Below the pieces are notes generated by a model that saw nothing but the letters and a program-made list of their open reading frames with translations, was not told the DNA's origin and made no database searches. Shown piece by piece: positions 9,074 to 17,879 of a stretch of DNA of 64,000 nt (position 1 is the stretch's first letter; every line of letters begins with the position of its first letter). A program made the translations under genes and the position numbers. This DNA comes from Bacteroidota bacterium (GTDB lineage Bacteria; Bacteroidota; Bacteroidia; Palsa-965), in assembly GCA_006218065.1 (NCBI GenBank), contig VBWE01000013.1, forward strand, positions 19,570 through 83,569, in the 5' to 3' direction.

Positions 9074-10126
9074 AGACTCCACGGTTTCCCGGAGCGTATT
9101 TTCGTCGCGTGGAAATAAAAAACTGCCGGCAATATTTTTCGACGTTACGATTTTCCCGTAATCGAAATCAGCCTGGCCGGCAGTAAATAGTCCATTTCTT
9201 TCAGCATGATATTTCGCGAGGTATTCCTGTTCGGTTTGCCCGGGCGTAGGAATGCAGATTGCTTTTTTGCCGATGGCGGCCAGGTCGCAAAGCGTGGAAT
9301 AGCCGGGGCGGCAGATGATGATTTCCGCTTTCCGCATGGCCGCTTCCAGTTCCGGCGAAGGAAGGTGATCGATGATCTGCATATTGCCGGTAGTTCGCGT
9401 TTCATTTGTTTCCGTTACGCCGCGAACGAGCATTGTTTTTTTGTTGAGCGAAGGCAATTGCCTGAGCAGGATTTCTTCGAGCAATGTCCGCTGTGGTTCG
9501 GGTCCGCTTAATACGGCGAGAATTTCATGATCGTACCCGTTTTCACGAAACTCATCTTTGCTGAAGCGCGTGAGCGGACCGATGTAGCGGATGTTTTCAA
9601 ACCGGTGATTTCCATGACCCAGTTCGCCCGAAAGATTTTCCTTGCCGGGAAAATCCGGCACCCAGATTTCACTGAAACGTTTCATATACCGGCGATGCAG
9701 CCGGTTAACCAGGTTTTCGCCGGCCGGCGCTTTGATGTTCAGCTGGTGCGTGATGTAAATACATTTCGCTTTTTCGGACCAGAGACCGAAACGGTTGTCC
9801 GAAATAACGATGTCGATATATTTCTCTTCGATAATTTTCTGCAGGTACCCGTGTTCGCGGCGGATGTTTTTCAGGATGCCGGGAGCGGATAAAGCAAAAT
9901 GCCAGAGCATGTTCCCGTTTTCCGGGTACGTGATATTATAGCCGGGCAATGAAATCATTTCCAGTTTTGGAAATTCATCCCGCAGGAAATATCCCGGGCG
10001 GCCATCGGCAGCGAGCAGCACTTCCGCACCGGCATCCAGCAGGGCGCGGATCACCGGCACGCAGCGTGTGGCGTGGCCCAGTCCCCAGTCGAGGGGCGCA
10101 ACAAGTACCCGTTTCTTTTTTTTCAC
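9062..10126 (-). CDS. GT28/MurG-like glycosyltransferase family protein
   Basis: 354 residues. The N-terminus (RVLVAPLDWGLGHATRCVPVIRAL) has the GxGHxxR loop of GT-B enzymes related to MurG. The C-terminal half has the nucleotide-sugar site pattern: IIICRPGYSTLCDLAAIGKKAICIPTPGQTEQEYLA, matching the glycine-rich, proline and QxEQ elements of GT28. It most likely transfers a sugar from a nucleotide donor to a lipid or envelope acceptor. It is not MurG itself, as the sequence is divergent and no peptidoglycan genes flank it. It is divergent from trmB and overlaps the preceding lipoprotein gene tail-to-tail. Substrate unknown. Confidence 0.8.
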   Translation of the reverse strand: MKKKKRVLVAPLDWGLGHATRCVPVIRALLDAGAEVLLAADGRPGYFLRDEFPKLEMISLPGYNITYPENGNMLWHFALSAPGILKNIRREHGYLQKIIEEKYIDIVISDNRFGLWSEKAKCIYITHQLNIKAPAGENLVNRLHRRYMKRFSEIWVPDFPGKENLSGELGHGNHRFENIRYIGPLTRFSKDEFRENGYDHEILAVLSGPEPQRTLLEEILLRQLPSLNKKTMLVRGVTETNETRTTGNMQIIDHLPSPELEAAMRKAEIIICRPGYSTLCDLAAIGKKAICIPTPGQTEQEYLAKYHAERNGLFTAGQADFDYGKIVTSKNIAGSFLFPRDENTLRETVESLLL

Positions 10127-10248
10127 CGTCCTGTTACCGCGAAATTTTACAGGCGAATAGCTTGCGCATAATTTCTGCGGATGCTCCGTACTCCTGTGTC
10201 TCTGCGATGAAGTCTTTGAAACGAAGGTACAAAAGCGACGATTCTTTT

Positions 10249-10256
10249 TATTTTTG
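10249..10256 (+). promoter_or_regulatory. trmB promoter, TATTTTTG -7 box
   Basis: TATTTTTG matches TAnnTTTG exactly and ends 7 bases before the trmB ATG, which would place the transcript start at or next to the start codon (leaderless or nearly so). Confidence 0.55.
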
Positions 10257-10263
10257 TGCCACC

Positions 10264-10887
10264 ATGGCCAAGCGCAAACTCGAACATTTCGCCGAGATGA
10301 AAACGTTCACGCATGTGAGCGAATTCGGCTATGAGCAGCGTGAGCAGGGGCACCCGCTTCGCGGAAGCTGGGGCGAAAAGCATTTCGGGAATACGAACCC
10401 GGTTGTACTCGAACTGGGCTGCGGCAAAGGCGAATACACCGTGGAACTGGCCCGGCGGTACCCGGGAAAAAATTTCATCGGGATCGACATCAAAGGTGCG
10501 CGCATGTGGTACGGCGCGCGCGAAGCGCTGGACAGCGGGCTGAAAAACGCAGCATTCCTGCGCACGCGCATCATATGGCTCACCTTTTCCGACCCGCAGC
10601 CTGAAAAACCGCGCAAACGGCTTACCTCACCGCTTTTCCTCAGCCGCTACAAAAAAATCCTGGCGCCCGGCGGACTGGTTCACCTTAAAACGGACAGCGA
10701 ACTGCTGCATAAATCCACGCTTTCGGTCATCGAATCCGAAAAACAGGAACTGCTGGAAAGTTCGGCGGATATTTACGGGGAACGCAACCGCCTGGACCCG
10801 CTGCTGACCGAAATTCAAACGACGTATGAAAAACGTTTCCTGGAACGGGGCATGAAAATCACGTATATCAAAATGCGCCTGCGCTGA
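10264..10887 (+). CDS. trmB: tRNA (guanine-N7-)-methyltransferase, with internal gap
   Basis: 208 residues. TrmB makes m7G46 in tRNA using S-adenosylmethionine. Motif I is VLELGCGKGEYTVELA, motif II FIGIDIKGARMWYGA, and the FSDPQPEKPRKRLTSP block carries the catalytic Asp region; the C-terminus (EIQTTYEKRFL...ITYIKMRL) is typical. I chose ATG 10264 because the -7 box lies just before it and homology begins with MAKRKL; the frame stays open upstream to 9949 but that part is unlike TrmB. FLRTRI runs straight into IWLTFSDPQ, whereas relatives have about 15 residues between them (helix plus the start of the next strand). Activity is therefore uncertain. Confidence 0.88.
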   Translation: MAKRKLEHFAEMKTFTHVSEFGYEQREQGHPLRGSWGEKHFGNTNPVVLELGCGKGEYTVELARRYPGKNFIGIDIKGARMWYGAREALDSGLKNAAFLRTRIIWLTFSDPQPEKPRKRLTSPLFLSRYKKILAPGGLVHLKTDSELLHKSTLSVIESEKQELLESSADIYGERNRLDPLLTEIQTTYEKRFLERGMKITYIKMRLR

Positions 10888-10890
10888 AGT

Positions 10891-11118
10891 TTATTCCACG
10901 AACGAGAACCGCGCAGTTTCTTTTCCGCCGACCGTGATTTTTTCAGTAAACATGCCCAGCGGCCGCACCCAAAGCTGATCTTTTCCAAAATCAGGTGAAT
11001 CATACAGCGCTTTGTATACGACAAGTTCTTCGCCGGTTTCGGAATGCCGCGCGGTTCCGGTCACTTCGTAGAAATTTCCTTTGTAATGACGGTACTTCCC
11101 GGGTTTTACTGTCGGCAT
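10891..11118 (-). CDS. DUF1653 domain protein
   Basis: 75 residues, a complete single-domain DUF1653 protein: VKPGKYRHYKGNFYEVTGTARHSETGEELVVYKALYD is the family's signature block, followed by LWVRPLGMFTE. The family is small, cytoplasmic and of unknown function. The stop lies three bases from the trmB stop on the opposite strand (convergent). The next gene upstream on the same strand is 22 bases away, so co-transcription with the SGNH gene is possible. Confidence 0.88.
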   Translation of the reverse strand: MPTVKPGKYRHYKGNFYEVTGTARHSETGEELVVYKALYDSPDFGKDQLWVRPLGMFTEKITVGGKETARFSFVE

Positions 11119-11140
11119 AAATCAGGAGTGGTTGGAAAAA

Positions 11141-12406
11141 TTAACGGCTGATCACGATTTTTTTCGTTTGTACGAGCTGCTCTCCTTTGAGCCGGAGCAG
11201 GTACGTTCCTGCCGGAATTTCCGAAAGATCGATACTTGTTTCCCGCGCAGTTTTGTTTGCTCCGCAGGCAACCGGTAATCCGCGCAGGTCGAACAACTGC
11301 CAGTCGTATGCAGCGGGAACCGGAACATGCACGCGGAAAATTCCGGCAGAGGGGTTGGGCGAAATGTCAAAACCGCGACCGGGATAAAGTTCCGGCACGC
11401 CGGTGAACAGCGGAACCAGGAGCGTATCGTACAAAGTATCCGAAAGGCAATTGTTGGAAGCGATCAGTGTAAACGGGTAAGCGCCCGCCGCCGGAAAAGT
11501 ATGCGAGAAAACAGGTTGCGCAGAATTTCCCTGCGCGCCGAAATCCCAGTTCACGCTGCTGTTGTTGGTGCTTGTGCTGGTCAGCGTTACGCTGTTGCCG
11601 CTCCCGGTTGCCGTATATGCCGGGTGCGGATGATAAATTTCCGTGTTCCAGGTACTCATGCTGTCGAGTACAACCGATGATGCGATTCCCTGTATAAGTT
11701 GCGCATCAGCCTGCGGGATGGAAAAATAGTACGGAATGCCCACCGTACTTTCGCGGAAAACGGATGAATAAAAAACGCAGGCTGCGGCATACGTTCCCCA
11801 GGTACTCGGGTGACTTTCATCGGCCTGGTAAAGATCGAAAGCGGGATTGGTGGCGATGATATTTTTCCAGGCTATGCCCACCGGCCCGACCATTGCCCCG
11901 TTGTCCTGGCCCATCTGTACGTAACTGTCGCGCAGGCGCTGCTGCATGCCGGCATAGGTGCAAACCGGCGGATAACTTGCGCAATTGCTTGCATCGCCGT
12001 TCTTGCGGCCCCAGGTCATGTAAAAAAGAGTTTGCGTGCAACTGTCGTTATCTTTTATCATGCTGTCGAGCATCGCGGCGTAAGGAAAAGTCTGGCTGGC
12101 TACCTGTGCCGGTGAAAACGAAGGTTCCTGGCTTTGCGCCTGGATCACGACATAATCCCAGGGCTGCTGGTAAATTTTCGAAATCGTATTTGCGTCCTGC
12201 GTATGCATCTGCAGCGTGTATCCGCCGGGCGTGCTCGAATCGAACGTGATGTTTTTGCCGTCGGCCTGCGCCAGGCTTTGCAATACCTGCGGAAGGTTGT
12301 TGACGTACGTATAGCTGTTGCCGATGAAAAGCACGCTGTATGATTGCGCAGAAACACAGGCTATGCCGTTGAACAGGAGCGCTGCTGAAAAAAGAGATCG
12401 TATCAT
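11141..12406 (-). CDS. Secreted SGNH/GDSL-type hydrolase with PKD domain and T9SS sorting domain
   Basis: 421 residues. There is a signal peptide (residues 1-20, ending VSA). The catalytic domain starts with SVLFIGNSYTYVNNLP, the SGNH block I with GNSYT in place of GDSL, and carries ADESHPSTWGTY with the Asp and His of the catalytic pair; this resembles DUF4886. A PKD-like domain follows (residues about 265-325: SVNWDFGAQGNSAQPVFSHTFPAAGAYPFTL), then a type A T9SS sorting domain (DISPNPSAGIFRV to KKIVIS). It is expected to be an extracellular esterase or carbohydrate deacetylase; the substrate is unknown. It is divergent from the CotH-type gene, so the 150-base gap holds both promoters. Confidence 0.82.
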   Translation of the reverse strand: MIRSLFSAALLFNGIACVSAQSYSVLFIGNSYTYVNNLPQVLQSLAQADGKNITFDSSTPGGYTLQMHTQDANTISKIYQQPWDYVVIQAQSQEPSFSPAQVASQTFPYAAMLDSMIKDNDSCTQTLFYMTWGRKNGDASNCASYPPVCTYAGMQQRLRDSYVQMGQDNGAMVGPVGIAWKNIIATNPAFDLYQADESHPSTWGTYAAACVFYSSVFRESTVGIPYYFSIPQADAQLIQGIASSVVLDSMSTWNTEIYHPHPAYTATGSGNSVTLTSTSTNNSSVNWDFGAQGNSAQPVFSHTFPAAGAYPFTLIASNNCLSDTLYDTLLVPLFTGVPELYPGRGFDISPNPSAGIFRVHVPVPAAYDWQLFDLRGLPVACGANKTARETSIDLSEIPAGTYLLRLKGEQLVQTKKIVISR

Positions 12407-12556
12407 GATTTTGTGTTGTGCCGTAAAGTTAAGCTACGCCGGCCATACCAGCGAAGTGAATGCATAATAAACAGTTTCTGAGCTTCCCGCAGGTTCGCCG
12501 GAATATTAGCCTGCCAGCGGTTTTTTTTCGTAAATTTCCGTTAGTAATCCCGTTTA

Positions 12557-15007
12557 ATGAAGAAACTCTACACGCTCATTTTTTCCGTCCTGGTTTCGTT
12601 CACCTTGTTTTCGCAGGTCGTGCTGAATGAATTTTGTTCGGCCAACCGGGGGTTGATTCCCGATTTCAGCGGTGATCGTACGGACTGGCTGGAAATTTAC
12701 AATCCCGGGACTTCGGCGGTTTCGCTCAGCGGGTATTCGCTTTCCGACGATCCGCAAATTCAGCAGCAATGGGTTTTCCAGGGCGGGACGATTCCTGCGC
12801 AGGGATATCTTATCGTTTTTCTTTCCGGGAAGAATCTACAGGCGCCTGAATTTCATACCGGGTTTAAACTGAGTTCCGAAGGAGAGGAGATCACGCTGCG
12901 CGATGCGGCCGGCAATATCGTCGATCAGCTCGATGTGGAAGAAATGCATGCGAATGATTCCTGGGGAAGACAACCTGACGGTGCAGCGAATTATTTTTTC
13001 TTCGATATACCGACACCGGGGGCATCAAACAACAGTTCCGCTGCCTGGTCCGGCTACCTGGAAAAAGTCCGGCTCAATCCCGCACCGGGATTTTACTCCC
13101 AGCCGGTACTGCTGAGCATAAGCAGTTCCGATCCCAATATCGAAATCCGGTACACGCTGAACGGAAGCGAGCCCGGTCCTGCATCCGCATTATATACCGC
13201 GCCGGTCTGGATTTCGTGGCATACCGCGATCCGCGCGCGGGCTTTTCCCACGATAGGAAATGAACTGCCTTCGCAAACGGTGACCGGTACCTATTTCATC
13301 AATCTCGATTCACGATTGCCTGTAATCTCCATCATCGCCGATTCGCTGCACCTGTTTAGCAATGACAGTGGCCTGTTCATGCCGGGCCCGAATGCCAGCC
13401 CGAATTATCCCTACTATGGCGCCAATTTCTGGCAGGACTGGGAATACCCGGCGCATATCGAATATTATAATGCGAACAGGCAATTCCGTTTCAGGCAGGA
13501 ACTCGGCATGCAGATCAACGGCGGCAGCGCCTCGCGCAGCAAACCGATGAAAGCGCTGCGGCTGATTGCGCGCGACAAATACGGCGACGACGATATCGAT
13601 CAGCAATTCTTTCCCCAGAAAAATATTTCATCTTTCAAACTCATTGTGCTGCGGAATGCCAGCGGCGATTTTTGCAAGGTGCATTTTCGCGATGCATATG
13701 TGCATGACCTGCTGCTGAAAGGCGGTCTCGATGTGGATGTGCTGGCCTACCAGCCGGCGGTCGCCCTGGTCAACGGAACCTACTGGGGCGTTTACAATAT
13801 CCGTGAGCGGGTCAGCAAATATTACCTGGAAGAAAATTACGGCATCAACGGCGACAGTGTGGATATACTGGAGGAAGATACGCTGATCGTGCAGGGAGAT
13901 TATACGCAGTTCAATGCCATGAAAAATTTCATCCTCTCGAACGACATGAGCGTGAATGCGCTTTACGACAGTGCGGCGGGCATGATGGATATTTCCAGCC
14001 TCTGCGATTATTATATCACGGAAACGTATTTCTCCAATATCGACTGGCCGTACAACAATATCAAGTTCTGGAAGCAGACGAGTCCCGGCCATAAATGGCG
14101 GTACATCCTGCTCGATCTCGATATTACGCTGGGCAATTTCGGCTGGGCGCCTTACGATATGGATGTGCTTGGCAGGATACTCGGACCTTACGGCGACAAC
14201 AACCAGCACGTACAGATCCTGAAAGCGCTGCTGGCGAATACCGGCTTCCGGCATTATTTCATCAACCGGTATGCCGACCTGGTGAATACGTTGTTTTCCA
14301 CGCCGTCGATGCTGGAACACCTGGCTGCGCTGCGCGACAATATCAGCACGGATATGCAGTATCACATGCCGCGCTGGGGATATTCGTACAGCGATTGGGA
14401 AAACGAAATGAACAACATCGCCGTGCCGTATATCGAGAACCGTCCCGGTTACGCCATGAACTTTGTCCGCGATACGTTTCACCTCGCTAAAAAAACTGAA
14501 CTCACGCTGGATGTATGGCCCCCCGGCGCGGGTGAAATACGTATCAATACCATTCAGCCCGGTCCTTTGCCATGGCGCGGAACTTATTTCGACGGCGTAC
14601 CGGTTACGCTGACGGCGGTTCCCGGGCCCGGACATGAGTTTGAATACTGGCGTTCGGAGAAAATCATCGTACAGCCGGATGAAAACGTTTCGGTTACGTT
14701 CAATCCCGATACGGCCGATGTGATTACGGCTTATTTTTCTCCGCGGGACAACACGTCTGATGTCATTATCTTTCCGAATCCCGTACCCGGCGATGCGCAA
14801 GCCGGTTTCCGGGCGGACGCCGGTGAAACGGCTGTCGCCGAAATAAGCGATGCACTCGGAAGAATAGTTTTTACTTCACCGGGAATCATTTGTACAGCGG
14901 GTTTTAATATGATCGAACTCCCTGCTGCCGGCTTGCGGAACGGAATTTATTTTCTGCAGATCGTAACGGAATCGAAAAAGGTGAATACCCGCTTTGTTAA
15001 AATGTGA
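12557..15007 (+). CDS. CotH-kinase-like surface protein with lamin-tail domain and T9SS sorting domain
   Basis: 816 residues. Signal peptide (1-19), then a lamin-tail domain (about 20-135: VVLNEFCSANRG...DWLEIYNPG). A chitobiase C-terminal-like domain follows (about 170-240: PGFYSQPVLLSISSSDPNIEIRYTLNGSEP). A CotH domain spans about 285-600; its core includes NGTYWGVYNIRERVSKYYLEENYG and the acidic metal motif LLDLDITLGN. A type A T9SS sorting domain ends the protein. CotH relatives are atypical protein kinases; here the enzyme would act outside the cell. A near-consensus -7 element (TAAATTTC, 12531-12538) precedes the start. Domain order is common in Bacteroidota; the target is unknown. Confidence 0.85.
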   Translation: MKKLYTLIFSVLVSFTLFSQVVLNEFCSANRGLIPDFSGDRTDWLEIYNPGTSAVSLSGYSLSDDPQIQQQWVFQGGTIPAQGYLIVFLSGKNLQAPEFHTGFKLSSEGEEITLRDAAGNIVDQLDVEEMHANDSWGRQPDGAANYFFFDIPTPGASNNSSAAWSGYLEKVRLNPAPGFYSQPVLLSISSSDPNIEIRYTLNGSEPGPASALYTAPVWISWHTAIRARAFPTIGNELPSQTVTGTYFINLDSRLPVISIIADSLHLFSNDSGLFMPGPNASPNYPYYGANFWQDWEYPAHIEYYNANRQFRFRQELGMQINGGSASRSKPMKALRLIARDKYGDDDIDQQFFPQKNISSFKLIVLRNASGDFCKVHFRDAYVHDLLLKGGLDVDVLAYQPAVALVNGTYWGVYNIRERVSKYYLEENYGINGDSVDILEEDTLIVQGDYTQFNAMKNFILSNDMSVNALYDSAAGMMDISSLCDYYITETYFSNIDWPYNNIKFWKQTSPGHKWRYILLDLDITLGNFGWAPYDMDVLGRILGPYGDNNQHVQILKALLANTGFRHYFINRYADLVNTLFSTPSMLEHLAALRDNISTDMQYHMPRWGYSYSDWENEMNNIAVPYIENRPGYAMNFVRDTFHLAKKTELTLDVWPPGAGEIRINTIQPGPLPWRGTYFDGVPVTLTAVPGPGHEFEYWRSEKIIVQPDENVSVTFNPDTADVITAYFSPRDNTSDVIIFPNPVPGDAQAGFRADAGETAVAEISDALGRIVFTSPGIICTAGFNMIELPAAGLRNGIYFLQIVTESKKVNTRFVKM

Positions 15008-15147
15008 GCGAGATAAATACCAAATTTATCGCGATACGCTTACCTGTATTTTTCCGCGGTTACCCGGCGTCCTGCAGTAAAGAGCGAATACGTTCACCGA
15101 ATCCCTGCCAAAATCTGTTAAAGCGATTTCCCTGCCGCTAAAAATCC

Positions 15148-15155
15148 TATTTTTG
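15148..15155 (+). promoter_or_regulatory. Promoter of the inorganic-carbon cluster, TATTTTTG -7 box
   Basis: TATTTTTG fits TAnnTTTG and ends 8 bases before the ATG of the small protein at 15164, again giving a nearly leaderless transcript. It supports that small ORF as a real gene and may serve the SulP gene downstream. Confidence 0.55.
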
Positions 15156-15163
15156 CAAATCCT

Positions 15164-15493
15164 ATGCGCATTCTTTTCAGCATGATGATCTGTTTTTCCC
15201 TGCTTTATTTCAGCGGGGTGCTCGAGTTTTGCGAATTTCTTTCGGGCAAATCATCCTGCGCATACGTAACAGATACTGAAAAAGAAAGCAAGGAAGAAAA
15301 GTCCGGGAAAGAAGACGGGAAAGAGGAAGGGAAGGGACGTGAAAAAGAATTTTCCGATGACATGGATGTGTACGAAAATTTCAATTCCTCCGCTTTAACT
15401 CTGTCTGCATTTTTCAATCGTTCAAAACTTCGTTTTTCTTCCGCTGACTACAGCGGTGATATCTATTCTCCTCCTGAGCACATCCTGTGCTGA
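15164..15493 (+). CDS. Small exported Lys/Glu-rich protein of unknown function, next to SulP
   Basis: 109 residues. Residues 1-24 are hydrophobic and look like a signal peptide or anchor. Residues about 38-66 are almost only K, E, G and D (SKEEKSGKEDGKEEGKGREK), probably disordered. The C-terminal 40 residues contain aromatic and Ser residues and end SPPEHILC. A consensus -7 box directly before the ATG and the same direction as sulP (114 bases downstream) argue that it is expressed. I recognise no family. It could be an accessory of the carbon-uptake cluster, but only position supports that. Confidence 0.6.
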   Translation: MRILFSMMICFSLLYFSGVLEFCEFLSGKSSCAYVTDTEKESKEEKSGKEDGKEEGKGREKEFSDDMDVYENFNSSALTLSAFFNRSKLRFSSADYSGDIYSPPEHILC

Positions 15494-15606
15494 ATTAAGG
15501 TTCCGGTAACAGCTCCTGCTGCCGGGAATTTCAATCAACAGTAATTTTTAAAAATCCGGGTTGAATCCTCGCGGGGATTCTGCGCCTTTTATTATTCCAT
15601 CAGATT

Positions 15607-17193
15607 ATGGCTTCCAATAAAGAAAGCAAAGGCTCGCTTTTTCAATACCTGAAAAACGATCTGCCTGCCGGCCTGGTTGTTTTTTTAGTCGCATTACCGC
15701 TGTGCCTGGGCATAGCGGCAGCATCTACCGGCAGATCCGACCTGCTGTTTTCCGGGATCATCGCCGGTATTGCGGGCGGAATTGTGGTCGGAATAATCAG
15801 TAAATCGGCACTGGGCGTTTCGGGCCCTGCGGCAGGATTAGTAACCATTGTTGCCGCTGCGATTACCGGTTTCGGCAGTTACGAAACGTTCCTGCTTGCG
15901 GTGATCGTGGCAGGCGGAATTCAACTGCTGGCCGGCTTTTTAAAGGCAGGCGTGATCGGGCATTATTTTCCTTCTTCGGTCATCAAAGGCATGCTGGCGG
16001 CTATCGGCATCATTCTTATCCTGAAAGAAATACCGCACGCGCTCGGCTATGATAAAGATGCGATGGGCGATATGGACTTTTCGCAGAAAGACGGGCACAA
16101 TACGTTCACGGAAATTTATTACGCCTTCCGGTTCAACAGCATGGGTGCGATCATCATCGCAGCGATTTCCCTCGGGATATTGTTGCTGTTTGAACGCCCG
16201 TTCATGCAAAAGATCGTACTGTTCAAATTTTTGCCGGGCTCTTTATTCGTCGTCATACTCGGTGCGCTGATCAACCTCGCCTATTCCTGGTTCAACCCGG
16301 GACTCCTGCTGGATGGAGAACATCTTGTTCAACTGCCTGTTGCTAAAAATGCCAATGAATTCATCGGCTTTTTCACATTCCCCGATTTCACGCAGTGGGG
16401 TAATTTCAAAGTGTATGAAGTAGGTTTTACGCTGGCTGTCGTGGCCAGCCTGGAATCCCTGCTCAGCGTGGAAGCTACGGACAGGCTGGACCCGCTCAGG
16501 AGAATTACGCCCACCAACCGCGAGCTGAAAGCACAGGGGCTGGGCAATATCGTTTCCGGTTTACTGGGCGGTTTGCCGGTTACACAGGTGATCGTGAGAA
16601 GTTCGGCCAACATCAACGCCGGCGGAAAAACAAAATTGTCGACCATCTTTCACGGTTGTATTCTTTTGCTTTCCGTTATCCTGCTGCCGGCGTACCTGAA
16701 CCTGATCCCGATGGCATCGCTGGCTGCTATCCTGCTGCTCGTGGGATATAAACTGGCGAAAGTATCCCTGTTCAAAGGTATGTTCAAACTGGGCTGGGAC
16801 CAGTTCATCCCGTTCTTCATCACGATCGTCGCCATCATCACCACCGACCTGCTCAAAGGAATTACAATCGGCATGGGCATCGCGTTCTTCTACATTCTCC
16901 GGAAAAATTATAAGCACTCGTACCACATGAAAAAGTCCAGGGGTGAAACAGGAGAAACAGTTACGCTGACTTTATCCGAAGAGATGACTTTTCTGAACAA
17001 AGGAAGCATCGCACAAACGCTTCATCACCTGCCGGAAAATTCGAAAGTCATTGTCGACGGATCCAGGTCTGTGAATATCGATCATGATGTGATCGAAGTG
17101 ATTTATGAATTCAAAAAACACAGCGCACAAGCAAAAAATATCGAAATGGAAATAACCGGGATCCCGGAACCCATCACTGTTTCCGCTCATTAA
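15607..17193 (+). CDS. SulP family inorganic anion transporter (probable bicarbonate/anion carrier)
   Basis: 528 residues, an inner-membrane protein with about 11-12 membrane segments. The N-terminal signature is LPAGLVVFLVALPLCLGIAAASTG and the conserved core includes ESLLSVEATDRLDP...NRELKAQGLGNIVSGLLGGLPVTQVIVRSSAN, typical of SulP carriers that associate with carbonic anhydrase. A reduced STAS-like tail (residues about 445-525) follows the membrane domain. The substrate may be bicarbonate or sulfate; being 18 bases from a beta-carbonic anhydrase and upstream of dabAB favours bicarbonate, as inference. It is the first large gene of a co-directional four-gene run. Confidence 0.9.
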   Translation: MASNKESKGSLFQYLKNDLPAGLVVFLVALPLCLGIAAASTGRSDLLFSGIIAGIAGGIVVGIISKSALGVSGPAAGLVTIVAAAITGFGSYETFLLAVIVAGGIQLLAGFLKAGVIGHYFPSSVIKGMLAAIGIILILKEIPHALGYDKDAMGDMDFSQKDGHNTFTEIYYAFRFNSMGAIIIAAISLGILLLFERPFMQKIVLFKFLPGSLFVVILGALINLAYSWFNPGLLLDGEHLVQLPVAKNANEFIGFFTFPDFTQWGNFKVYEVGFTLAVVASLESLLSVEATDRLDPLRRITPTNRELKAQGLGNIVSGLLGGLPVTQVIVRSSANINAGGKTKLSTIFHGCILLLSVILLPAYLNLIPMASLAAILLLVGYKLAKVSLFKGMFKLGWDQFIPFFITIVAIITTDLLKGITIGMGIAFFYILRKNYKHSYHMKKSRGETGETVTLTLSEEMTFLNKGSIAQTLHHLPENSKVIVDGSRSVNIDHDVIEVIYEFKKHSAQAKNIEMEITGIPEPITVSAH

Positions 17194-17211
17194 TTCTTAA
17201 AACGCCAAATC

Positions 17212-17844
17212 ATGGAAAAATCATATCTCCAGTTACTGGAAAACAATAAAGCCTGGGTCGTGCAACAAAAATACAACGACCCGGATTTCTTCAAACGCCT
17301 CACCCTGGGGCAGAGTCCGCAGTACTTATGGATCGGTTGTTCCGACAGCCGCGTACCCGCCAGCCAGATCACCGGCACGCGGCCGGGCGAGATGTTCGAT
17401 CACCGGAATATCGCCAATATGGTTGTGCACAGCGACATGAGCATGCTCAGCGTATTGTCGTACGCCGTGGAAATACTCAAGGTAAAGCACATCATCGTTT
17501 GCGGGCATTACGGATGCGGCGGCGTGCTGGCAGCCATGAGCAATAAGCAATACGGGCTGATCGACAACTGGCTGCGGCATATCAAGGACGTTTACCGGTA
17601 TCATCATGCGGAGCTCGACGCGATTGCCGATGAAGAGGAGCGGGGAAGAAGATTCGTGGAGTTGAATGTGATCGAACAGGTGCACGACCTGCGCAAAACG
17701 TCGATCGTTCAGAATGCCTGGAAGAACGAGCAGCCCCTGCACATCCACGGCTGGGTGTACGATGTGAAAGACGGGATTATAAAAGACCTCGGCACCACCT
17801 TCACCTGTGCGAAAGACCTGCATACGGTTTACCAGTTCGATTGA
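17212..17844 (+). CDS. can: Beta-carbonic anhydrase
   Basis: 210 residues. It interconverts CO2 and bicarbonate in the cytoplasm. The zinc ligands are Cys43 (IGCSDSR), His99 and Cys102 (CGHYGCGG), with the Asp45/Arg47 dyad of the family present. The length is normal for the short plant-type/bacterial class. It lies between SulP (18 bases upstream) and dabA (35 bases downstream), fitting a role in fixing the form of inorganic carbon taken up or delivered to carboxylases. No signal peptide. A gamma-class homologue is also present at 49501, so the genome has two classes. Confidence 0.95.
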   Translation: MEKSYLQLLENNKAWVVQQKYNDPDFFKRLTLGQSPQYLWIGCSDSRVPASQITGTRPGEMFDHRNIANMVVHSDMSMLSVLSYAVEILKVKHIIVCGHYGCGGVLAAMSNKQYGLIDNWLRHIKDVYRYHHAELDAIADEEERGRRFVELNVIEQVHDLRKTSIVQNAWKNEQPLHIHGWVYDVKDGIIKDLGTTFTCAKDLHTVYQFD

Positions 17845-17879
17845 CTAATGGTATAAACATCTGCAACAAATAACACAGC

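Noticed and set aside
9949..10263. Upstream extension of the trmB reading frame
   Set aside because: It runs through the divergent glycosyltransferase gene and the trmB promoter; homology starts at 10264.
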